DNA of 5,883 bases from Armatimonadota bacterium (GTDB lineage: Bacteria; Armatimonadota; Armatimonadia; Armatimonadales; Armatimonadaceae): NCBI GenBank assembly GCA_014381035.1, contig JACMIS010000323.1, positions 1 to 5,883 of the forward strand. The letters are read 5' to 3'. Made by a program: the position numbers and the translations under genes. The notes under the pieces are model-generated. The model was not told where the DNA came from. It worked only from the letters and a program-made list of their open reading frames with translations, and made no database searches. Shown here in pieces: positions 1 to 5,883 of the stretch (position 1 is its first letter; the number at the start of each line of letters is the position of its first letter).

Positions 1-1
1 C

Positions 2-2047
2 GTTCCCGAAGGGGAGCCGGAACTCGCCGCGTTTAACGACCTGCTGACGATGGCGGGTCTGGAAGTCGAGGAAACCTTTGACTCGCCGGATGGGATCGCG
101 CTGTTCACCAAAGTGACGCCGAACCGGGGCGACTGGGCATCGGTGTACGGGACCGCCCGCGAAGCCGCCGCCGCCGGGAATCTCCCGCTTGCGCCTTATG
201 TGGGTTATGCCTCCCGCGCCCCGGAAACGACCGGGAGCACGGCGAAAAACGGTTCGGCGTCCGCGACGGTGGAGGCGACCGAACTGGCACCGCGCTTCTC
301 CCTGACTGTCGTGCGGGGCGTGACGGTCGTGCCATCGCCGCAGTGGCTACAAAACCGCTTAATTGCCGCCGGGATGCGCCCGATTAACAACGTCGTGGAC
401 ATCACGAACTATGTGCTTCTGGAAACCGGGCAGCCGCTCCACGCGTTCGATCTGGCGACGGTGCCGGACGGCGCGATTGTCGTGCGGGAAGCGCGTCCCG
501 GCGAGAAATTGAAGACGCTGGACGGGATTGAGCGTACTCTGGAAACCGGGATGCTTTGTATCTGCGACAACGAAAAGCCGGTCGGGGTCGCGGGCGTGAT
601 GGGCGGCGCGGCAACCGAAGTGTCCGACACGACGACCGATATTCTTCTCGAATCCGCGCACTTCGACCCGTATTCCGTGCGGCGTACCGCGAAACGCCTC
701 GGACTACGCACCGAGGCGTCGTACCGGTTCGAGCGGTATGTGGACCCGCTCCTGGTTCCCGCCGCCGCCGAACGCGCCGTGCGTCTGCTGGTCGAGATCG
801 CGGGCGGAACGGTCGAAGGGGAACGATTGGATGTGGTTTCCAAACGGTTCACGCCGCGCCGCGTGGTCGCGCGGGTGGACCGCATTCGCAAACTGTTGGG
901 CGCGGACGTCGACCGCGATTCGGCGATTGCCGGTCTGGAACGGCTCGGCATCTCGGTCGAGCGGGCGGCGGGCGCGATTGATTGTGTCATCCCGGCGTGG
1001 CGACCGGATATTACCCGCGAGGACGACATCGCGGAGGAGGTCGGGCGTATCGCGCTCGGCTACGCGAACCTTCCCGAGACACTGGCACCGGTTCGTTCGG
1101 GGGCGGGCGGGGATTCCCCGAAGGGTCGGTTCACAGCATTCGTTCGCGAAGCGTTGATCCGCGCCGGTTTGCAAGACGTTCACAGCCATTCATTGGTGAC
1201 GCCCTCGTCGCTCGACCTGACGGATGCTGCAAAGCGAATGAACATCCGGTTGCCGCTCTCGGTGGATCTGGGGACGATGCGTACGTCGCTTTTGCCCGGT
1301 CTGCTTAAAATCGTCGCGAACGCGTTCGCGGGAGACATCAAGGACGCCGCTGTTTTCGAGGTCGGGCCGGTATACCACCGCGAACTGGACGGCACGTTCC
1401 GCGAGCCGCTTCGCATCACCGGAGCCGTTACCGGTTCCGCGATGCCGCAAGCGTGGGCGATCAAATCCGATGCGTTCGTCGCCGACTTTTACTTCACCAA
1501 GGGTGTGATCGAGGATCTGCTTCGCGCCCTCGGCTTCGCGGCGGAAGTCACGTTTGCCCCAGCGAATTTGCCCCATCTCCATCCCGGTCGCACCGCACAG
1601 GTCGTGCTCGCAGGCGAAAATATCGGCTACGTCGCGGAACTCTCGGAAATCGTCGTCGAATCACATGAACTTCCGCGCCGTGTCTACGTCTTTGATCTGG
1701 ACGGCGACGCGCTCCGCGCCCGATGGAGCGGCAATGTGGCATCGCGGTACGCGCCACTCCCGAAATATCCGTCCGTGACGCGGGACGTGGCGCCGGTGTT
1801 TGACAAGACGGTATCGTTCGCAGAAATAGAGCGTGTGGCAAAAGAGGCGGCGGGTCCGCTTCTGGAACGGTTCGTGCTGACCGATGTGTACGAGGGCGCG
1901 AACCTCGGCGAGAACAAACGCTCGCTGACACTACGGTTCACGTTCCGGTCGGCGGGCGGCACGCTTAAGGATGCGGAAGTCGAAACGGCTCTCGCCTCGG
2001 TCCGCGACGCGTTGAAAGCGCAGGCGGGGGCGGAACTGCGCGGGTAA
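2..2047 (+). CDS. pheT: Phenylalanine--tRNA ligase beta subunit, 5'-truncated by window edge; short form without tRNA-binding (EMAP) domain
   Basis: Beta chain of the cytoplasmic alpha2-beta2 enzyme that charges tRNA-Phe and edits Tyr-tRNA-Phe. The reading frame is open from base 2, so the ATG at 50 is an internal methionine (call it residue 1) and the true start lies off the left edge. Domains seen: end of the N-terminal segment (LLTMAGLEVEE), the PNRGD motif at 24-28, B3/B4 editing about 81-250 (GQPLHAFD at 127-134, AGVMGG at 181-186, ESAHF at 201-205, TEAS at 221-224), B5 about 268-340 (acidic motif and EEVGRIALGY at 329-338), catalytic-like core about 357-556 (RTSLLPGLL at 411-419, FEVG at 436-439, HPGRTA at 511-516), and FDX-ACB about 569-664 (YPSVTRDVAPV near 573-583). 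MAGLEVEE runs into the PNR motif after about 15 residues, so the usual roughly 110-residue EMAP/OB domain is missing. The usual FERGVDP motif reads FERYVDP. pheS is presumably upstream, outside the window. Family identity is certain. Confidence 0.96.
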   Translation, partial: VPEGEPELAAFNDLLTMAGLEVEETFDSPDGIALFTKVTPNRGDWASVYGTAREAAAAGNLPLAPYVGYASRAPETTGSTAKNGSASATVEATELAPRFSLTVVRGVTVVPSPQWLQNRLIAAGMRPINNVVDITNYVLLETGQPLHAFDLATVPDGAIVVREARPGEKLKTLDGIERTLETGMLCICDNEKPVGVAGVMGGAATEVSDTTTDILLESAHFDPYSVRRTAKRLGLRTEASYRFERYVDPLLVPAAAERAVRLLVEIAGGTVEGERLDVVSKRFTPRRVVARVDRIRKLLGADVDRDSAIAGLERLGISVERAAGAIDCVIPAWRPDITREDDIAEEVGRIALGYANLPETLAPVRSGAGGDSPKGRFTAFVREALIRAGLQDVHSHSLVTPSSLDLTDAAKRMNIRLPLSVDLGTMRTSLLPGLLKIVANAFAGDIKDAAVFEVGPVYHRELDGTFREPLRITGAVTGSAMPQAWAIKSDAFVADFYFTKGVIEDLLRALGFAAEVTFAPANLPHLHPGRTAQVVLAGENIGYVAELSEIVVESHELPRRVYVFDLDGDALRARWSGNVASRYAPLPKYPSVTRDVAPVFDKTVSFAEIERVAKEAAGPLLERFVLTDVYEGANLGENKRSLTLRFTFRSAGGTLKDAEVETALASVRDALKAQAGAELRG

Positions 2048-2056
2048 TCATCCAGC

Positions 2057-3646
2057 ATGATAACGACCGGATTTTTTGCATCCTGGGCGGTTACGGTTTT
2101 CATCGCCGCTCCCGTACCCGCACCCGTTCCCCCTCCCCCTTCCGTTTCACAACCGACCTTTGCGGCGCAGGTTTCCGGTCGCTCCGCGCTTTGCGACGCG
2201 TTCTACCGCGTGATGACCCTGCCGCGCTCCGGTCATTCAAGCGAATGGCGATTCGTCACGATGGACGACAGCGGCAAAGTCGCCAACGATTTCGCCGGAA
2301 CCGAAACCCTGTCCTGGGACAGAATAGCCAACCGTACCGCGCTCGTCGCCACGTCCGACGGTAAAAAATCGGTGACACGCTATGTTCTCGACGGAAAAAG
2401 TCTGCTCTGCGCGGCGTTGAACGGCGGCAGGCGCACCTATTACCGCGTCCCTTTGCAAAGCCATCTCACTTTCCCCGGAGATGCCCTCGCATCCGTAAAC
2501 GTTGACCAGATGTTCATGAGCGCGATGACGCGCATGGCGTTGTTCGCACGCGTCGAGGAAGGGTCACTCCGGTCGCCCTGTCTGGTTTATACGAACGCAG
2601 ATGGGGAGGTGATCGAGCAATCGGTCCCACAGAACGACAACGGGCATCGAAGGATCGTCTTCTGGCGATACCGGCTCGCGCCGAAGTCGCATCGCCCCCG
2701 GTCGCGTGAGGAATGGTGGACCTGGCAGGACCCCGGCAAGCCGGTCGTGGTGCGCTCCTACTGGCGCGAGACCCTGAGCGAGAAACCGCCTCCGACATCC
2801 GCCGCGACATTCTCCCAGTCCCCGGCGAAAGGCTATACGGAAGTGCCACCGCCTTCCACAACTCGCACCGTGTCTCTCCCCCCGTCACCCTCATTCGCCG
2901 ACCCGAAAGCCCGCGTGCTGCTTTCGCGCTGGATACGGTCATGGTCACGCTTTACGTCGTATCAGGCGCAGGCACATGTCCGGGAATGGGAGACAGCACC
3001 GAGCACAGAAAGCGTCCCACCGTCCGGCGAGGGTAATCGCGAAGCCGTTGTAGACATTAAATATTTCCGCCCCGGTAAACTATCGCTATACGTGCGCCCT
3101 ACCGGGGCGAAGAACGCGTTTACTCGCATCCAGACCCTGGTCAGCAATGGGGAACGCTTCCTGATCTATGAGGGCGCGAAACGCGATCAGAAGCGCGGCG
3201 AAGGGGCGAACGTGGACGACCTGTATCTCAACGACACTTTGCGAGAGCAGGGATGGCACGATTTTTCGGAAGTGTTGCCGCGCATTCTGCGAAATCCGCG
3301 TGAGATGATCGGCGACAGCGACGAAGCGCGATACCGGGGGGCGTTGCCGCTCCCCGGCGGCGGCACAGCGGAAGCGGTGACACTCACCCAAAGGTTCGGC
3401 GATCATGGTCCGATGCGACTCGCGGGCAATGTCGGTGTGGCAAATCGTCAGCATACGGTCACTTTGTATTTCGATCCCCGGACGGGATTACCGGTGCGTA
3501 GCGAGTTCGAACTGCGATACCTCCTGACCGGGAAGCCGGGAGAAATACTGCGAGATCTGCCGAACATACAGTTTCGTGTTTCCGATTTCACCGGTATCCG
3601 TCTCAATGAGGAACTATCACCGGTACTATTCGACTTGTCTGGATAG
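2057..3646 (+). CDS. Exported protein of unknown function with two LolA-like halves (paralogue of the next gene)
   Basis: A 529-aa protein that I cannot name. It aligns with the downstream gene along most of its length: F-AQV-GR-A at 35-44, GTETL at 81-85, DPKARVLLSRW at 282-292, RYRGALPLPGGGTAEAVT at 425-442, LYFDPRTGLPVRSE at 470-483 and RLNEELSP at 515-522. Two halves are visible. The N-half (about 35-265) has LDGKSLL at 111-117 and RYRLAPKSH at 204-212. The C-half (about 282-527) has VSNGERFLIYEG at 362-373 and the TGLP strand. Such paired strands recall LolA/RseB-type lipoprotein-binding folds, which is inference. The N-terminus is a hydrophobic stretch (about 6-20) followed by a Pro-rich run (20-28). 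It resembles a signal peptide but has no basic residue. The ATG at 2057 is the first start codon in frame after the pheT stop, and no Shine-Dalgarno sits at normal spacing, so coupling to pheT is likely. It has three cysteines (46, 118, 175) that are not shared with the paralogue and no lipobox. The gene call is strong; the function is unknown. Confidence 0.85.
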   Translation: MITTGFFASWAVTVFIAAPVPAPVPPPPSVSQPTFAAQVSGRSALCDAFYRVMTLPRSGHSSEWRFVTMDDSGKVANDFAGTETLSWDRIANRTALVATSDGKKSVTRYVLDGKSLLCAALNGGRRTYYRVPLQSHLTFPGDALASVNVDQMFMSAMTRMALFARVEEGSLRSPCLVYTNADGEVIEQSVPQNDNGHRRIVFWRYRLAPKSHRPRSREEWWTWQDPGKPVVVRSYWRETLSEKPPPTSAATFSQSPAKGYTEVPPPSTTRTVSLPPSPSFADPKARVLLSRWIRSWSRFTSYQAQAHVREWETAPSTESVPPSGEGNREAVVDIKYFRPGKLSLYVRPTGAKNAFTRIQTLVSNGERFLIYEGAKRDQKRGEGANVDDLYLNDTLREQGWHDFSEVLPRILRNPREMIGDSDEARYRGALPLPGGGTAEAVTLTQRFGDHGPMRLAGNVGVANRQHTVTLYFDPRTGLPVRSEFELRYLLTGKPGEILRDLPNIQFRVSDFTGIRLNEELSPVLFDLSG

Positions 3647-3653
3647 TGTTAAA

Positions 3654-3659
3654 AGAGGA
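3654..3659 (+). promoter_or_regulatory. Ribosome-binding site of the 574-aa gene
   Basis: AGAGGA lies 5 nt before the ATG at 3665, inside the 18-nt gap after the previous stop codon. It pairs with the 16S rRNA anti-Shine-Dalgarno and supports this start. Its strength contrasts with the 2057 gene, which has no such motif, so the downstream paralogue may be translated independently and more efficiently. Confidence 0.75.
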
Positions 3660-3664
3660 TATAT

Positions 3665-5389
3665 ATGATAGCTAAAAAGCGATTCGACTTCCCGCGAGCG
3701 GTGTTCCTCATAGGTGTTCTCTTGGGCTCACCAATCACCGCGTTCACGGTGTTTTCCAGTCAGGCACAGGCACAAGCACTTTCGCTGCCCCCGACTCCGG
3801 CTCCCGGAACAGTGCCATTTCTCGCCCAGGTCGCCGGACGCGCCGCCGTTGCCGACAGTGTGTACGCACTCTCGAAATCGCCCTTTTCCGTTTCGGCGAA
3901 GTGGCGGATTGTCACGCAAGACGAGCGCAAACGCGTTTCGGCGCGAACCGGGACCGAGACACTGACCGTGAATCTACTTGCGAATCGCGCCGCACTAATT
4001 TCCACGATCAATCCTGCTCCCAACACGCCGCAAACGGTGGTTCGCTTCGTGTCCGACGGAAATGTTCTATTGGGAACGCGGTTTGTTGCCGCGAAATCCT
4101 CCAAGTCACCGCAACCCGCGGTGCGCACCTTTTTCCGCATCCCTATCGAGGGCGATGTGGAAACGGCGACCGACGCATTGATTCTGGCGAAGGCGGATGA
4201 TTTGCCGCTGACGCGTGTCGCCCGTGCCGCCCTGTTATCGCCGCTCGAAAACGGAGGTTACGGTTGGCGCGGGCGGGGCGCGTTCGCGCAAAACGCGGAC
4301 GGCACCGTGACGGAAACACTGCCCGTAGACAGCAACGACCGCCGGACGATCACCACGGTGCGCCGCTACCGCCTGGATAGCAAAACCCGGCTCCCGTTGT
4401 TAATCGAGGAGTGGGTGACGAACAGCAACGGCGAGCGGAAAACGACACGAACCGTATATCGTCAGGAAATATTCGCCTACAGCGCGTACCCGACGCGGAC
4501 CGATGTCTTCACTACGAAACCGGCGGCGAACTATTCGGAAACCTCGCCACCGTCCGGCGTGACACTGCCCGACCCGCCCGGTCCCGATCAAGCCGACGCG
4601 AAATCACGGGCTTTTCTTTCGCGCTGGGAACGCGCCTGGGCGCGATTGACCGCGTACAACGCCCGCGTTTCCGTCTCTTCGCAGGTGCTGCCGCAAACCC
4701 CGGAATCACGCCCGGTCCCGCCGCGCGAAGCAACGCAGGAAGGCAACCTCACCCTGTACTACAGCCGACCGGGACGCGTGTATATCGCTACCGAGCCCAA
4801 CGCCAAAGCGGTCCCGGACGAAGACGGCGGCAATCGCCGCCGTCGCGCCGCACTCGCCACGCCGCAGACCGCAGTCAGTGACGGCAAAACGCTTGCCGTG
4901 TATGAGGGAAATCGACGGCGCGGCGATACCAGAGTCAATGGCGACGATGCGCAGATCCGTCAGGCTCTGCGCCGTGAGGGTTTCGATGATCGCTCCGAAG
5001 CCCTGACATGGGTTTTCGATGGTCCGCAAACCCTGTTCGGAAACGCGGAGTTCGCCGAGTACCGGGGCGTGCTCCCCTTTCCTGGCGGTACGGCAGAGGC
5101 GGTCACGGTGCGCCAAACGTTTACGCAGGACGGCGCACGTCGTCAGCGCGGGGGACGACGCGGCGGCGGTGGCGGTGGCGTGAGTACGGTCGTGGAAACG
5201 GCGACTTATAGCACGATCTACTTCGACAGCGCGACGGGATTACCGCTCCGCATCGAGCGATACGTGACCACCGACAATCAAGCCGCCATCCAGCGCGACG
5301 ACCCCCCGAACCGCTTTTTCAGCGCGGATTATAGCGCGTTCCGCTTGAACGAGGAGTCCTCGCCGGGGATTTACGTTTTGCCAAAATAG
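3665..5389 (+). CDS. Secreted or periplasmic protein of unknown function with two LolA-like domains and Arg/Gly-rich insertions
   Basis: A 574-aa exported protein. The start is fixed by AGAGGA 5 nt upstream and by a classical signal peptide: KKR at 4-6, hydrophobic core about 12-30, and cleavage probably after A36 or A38 in the AQAQA run. With no lipobox and no cysteine anywhere, it should be released as a soluble protein, not a lipoprotein. The mature part has two similar halves. The N-half (about 51-295) has VRFVSDGNVLLG at 126-137 and YRLDSKTRLPLLIEE at 235-249. A Pro-rich linker follows. The C-half (about 310-572) has AVSDGKTLAVYEG at 403-415, YRGVLPFPGGTAEAVT at 466-481, YFDSATGLPLRIE at 519-531 and FRLNEESSP at 559-567. 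The SDG strand, the TGLPxRIE strand and the final F-strand resemble LolA-like lipoprotein-sorting proteins, but sequence similarity to true LolA is weak. Insertions at 388-396 (GGNRRRRAA) and 491-505 (RGG-type) are absent from the paralogue. A role in envelope lipid or lipoprotein handling is inference; RseB-like sensing is an alternative. Confidence 0.88.
   Translation: MIAKKRFDFPRAVFLIGVLLGSPITAFTVFSSQAQAQALSLPPTPAPGTVPFLAQVAGRAAVADSVYALSKSPFSVSAKWRIVTQDERKRVSARTGTETLTVNLLANRAALISTINPAPNTPQTVVRFVSDGNVLLGTRFVAAKSSKSPQPAVRTFFRIPIEGDVETATDALILAKADDLPLTRVARAALLSPLENGGYGWRGRGAFAQNADGTVTETLPVDSNDRRTITTVRRYRLDSKTRLPLLIEEWVTNSNGERKTTRTVYRQEIFAYSAYPTRTDVFTTKPAANYSETSPPSGVTLPDPPGPDQADAKSRAFLSRWERAWARLTAYNARVSVSSQVLPQTPESRPVPPREATQEGNLTLYYSRPGRVYIATEPNAKAVPDEDGGNRRRRAALATPQTAVSDGKTLAVYEGNRRRGDTRVNGDDAQIRQALRREGFDDRSEALTWVFDGPQTLFGNAEFAEYRGVLPFPGGTAEAVTVRQTFTQDGARRQRGGRRGGGGGGVSTVVETATYSTIYFDSATGLPLRIERYVTTDNQAAIQRDDPPNRFFSADYSAFRLNEESSPGIYVLPK
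4826..4852 (+). other. Arg-rich insertion within the C-terminal LolA-like domain (residues 388-396)
   Basis: This tract encodes GGNRRRRAA just before the conserved VSDG strand of the 574-aa protein. The paralogue goes from AKNAFTRIQ almost directly to its LVSNG strand, so about 13 residues, including the preceding acidic PDEDGG, look inserted here. It is probably a charged surface loop. Confidence 0.55.
5135..5179 (+). repeat. Low-complexity RGG / poly-Gly coding tract (residues 491-505)
   Basis: The tract is a run of CGN and GGN codons encoding ARRQRGGRRG followed by five more glycines. It lies between the GGTAEAVT strand and the YFDSATGLP strand of the second LolA-like half. At DNA level it holds short tandem GGC/GGT units (ggcggcggtggcggtggc), so it can vary in length by replication slippage. 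The paralogue has an ordinary loop here (GPMRLAGNVGVANRQ). It is likely a disordered, positively charged loop. Confidence 0.65.
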
Positions 5390-5399
5390 GGACGGGGAT

Positions 5400-5882
5400 C
5401 TAGCCGCCCGCCGACTTCGGGTCACGCCCCAGAACCAGCAGCGTTCCGCCCGCGATCATCCCGGGGAGCATCAACACCCCGACTATCGGGATCAAGGACA
5501 CGAAACCGGCGGCGAGCGCGAAAGTCACGGTACGGGCGTTGAGTGCGCCGAACAGATCGCGCCACTGCGGACCGAGCGTTTTGCCGCGCCGGGCATAGAT
5601 CGGCGACGTGTAATCCAGCAGACCGATAATGCTCGCCGTCAGAATGCCGGGGACCGGACCTAACACGAAGCCCAACCCGAACGAGAGCAGAGCGAGCATT
5701 ACCGAGAGCACGAGCCGTGCCACCGTGTCGCCGAACGCCGCGCTACCGGACAATGGGGCAATATCTGCCGTGTCCGTGCCGCGTACCACCCGCTCGACCG
5801 CGAGCGATAGCGGTTCGAAGATCACCCCCGCGAACGCCCCCGCCAGTAAAGTGAACAAAAAGGGGAAGAGCGCGATCCAGAT
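5400..5882 (-). CDS. EI24/CysZ-like integral membrane protein, N-terminus cut off by window edge
   Basis: The frame is open to the right edge. The first possible start inside the window is a TTG at 5858, but the codons before it (reading IWIALFPF) continue the same hydrophobic helix, so the gene begins outside the window and that TTG is probably an internal leucine. About 160 residues are visible. Numbering from the edge, the membrane segments are 1-22, a long pair at about 54-91 (with FVLGPVPG), and 118-150. The last contains SLIPIVGVLMLPGMIAGGTL, which matches the signature end of EI24-domain proteins (Pro-containing helix, then a small-residue 'aGatLL' segment). Between them is a loop with DYTSPIYARRGKTLGPQWRD, matching the soluble loop of this family. 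EI24 includes the CysZ sulfate permease, but many bacterial members have no known substrate, so no symbol is given. It converges on the 574-aa gene with 10 nt between stops. Confidence 0.75.
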   Translation of the reverse strand: MWIALFPFLFTLLAGAFAGVIFEPLSLAVERVVRGTDTADIAPLSGSAAFGDTVARLVLSVMLALLSFGLGFVLGPVPGILTASIIGLLDYTSPIYARRGKTLGPQWRDLFGALNARTVTFALAAGFVSLIPIVGVLMLPGMIAGGTLLVLGRDPKSAGG

Positions 5883-5883
5883 C

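Noticed and set aside
50..52. ATG at 50 as the start of pheT
   Set aside because: The frame is open upstream to base 2 and the residues before it (FNDLLT) continue the conserved N-terminal PheT motif ending in TMAGLEVE, so this is an internal methionine.
418..550. 13-nt direct repeat tctggaaaccggg at 418-430 and 538-550
   Set aside because: Both copies encode L-E-T-G in frame within conserved pheT sequence. With no further extension this is codon coincidence, not a mobile or regulatory repeat.
409..1029. Long minus-strand open frame of 206 codons opposite pheT, and similar ones at 704-1189 (-) and 556-981 (+)
   Set aside because: They overlap strongly conserved pheT coding sequence. Their products are Arg/Ser/Pro-rich with no domain, as expected for shadow frames in G+C-rich DNA.
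2690..2900. Possible frameshift in the 529-aa gene, where a + frame at 2713-3036 overlaps
   Set aside because: Residues here (SREEWW through SPAKGYTEVPPP) align in order with LIEEWV through KPAANYSETSPP of the paralogue, so the main frame is intact.
3635..3665. Possible promoter (TTGTCT and an AT-rich GATATATAT) before the 574-aa gene
   Set aside because: The -10-like element overlaps the start codon, so transcription would begin after the ATG. The AT-rich stretch is better explained as RBS spacer.
5856..5858. TTG at 5858 as the start of the EI24-like gene
   Set aside because: The preceding in-frame codons to the window edge encode IWIALFPF, continuing the same membrane helix. The family is also usually longer than the visible 152 residues.

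Overview
The window is a G+C-rich bacterial segment that is almost entirely coding. Three genes lie head-to-tail on the + strand: the 3' part of pheT (bacterial phenylalanyl-tRNA synthetase beta chain) and two related genes for secreted or periplasmic proteins. The 3' part of a minus-strand membrane-protein gene converges on them. The host is a bacterium with bacterial-type PheRS, and exported LolA-like proteins fit an organism with a cell envelope and periplasm. The short PheT, the high G+C and the linked LolA-like exported proteins would fit a lineage such as Armatimonadota. That placement is a guess from general impression, not something the sequence proves.

Layout. 2-2047 (+): pheT, cut by the left edge and missing only its first few dozen codons. 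Its domains run from the N-terminal helix through B3/B4 editing, B5 and the catalytic-like core to the FDX-ACB anticodon-binding domain. The EMAP/OB-fold tRNA-binding domain (B2), normally about 110 residues inserted near the N-terminus, is absent. 2057-3646 (+): a 529-aa exported protein of unknown function, starting 9 nt after pheT with no nearby Shine-Dalgarno. 3665-5389 (+): a 574-aa paralogue with a textbook signal peptide and a good ribosome-binding site, 18 nt further on. 5400-5882 (-): an EI24/CysZ-like integral membrane protein, cut by the right edge, whose stop lies 10 nt from the stop of the 574-aa gene.

The two middle genes are the least ordinary part. They align to each other over nearly their whole length, so they are a tandem duplication. 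Each is also built of two diverged halves, and each half ends in LolA-like features: a [SL]DG or SNG strand, then an (F/L)D..TGLPxRxE-like strand, then a short C-terminal strand. I infer four LolA/RseB-type beta-sheet domains in two tandem proteins, probably handling a hydrophobic ligand or lipoprotein at the envelope. That function is inference only. The downstream copy also carries Arg/Gly-rich insertions that the upstream copy lacks.

The very short gaps suggest that pheT and the paralogues are co-transcribed, although a translation factor and envelope proteins have no obvious shared job. No RNA genes, mobile elements, CRISPR arrays or convincing terminators were seen, and no gene-free stretch exceeds about 20 nt.
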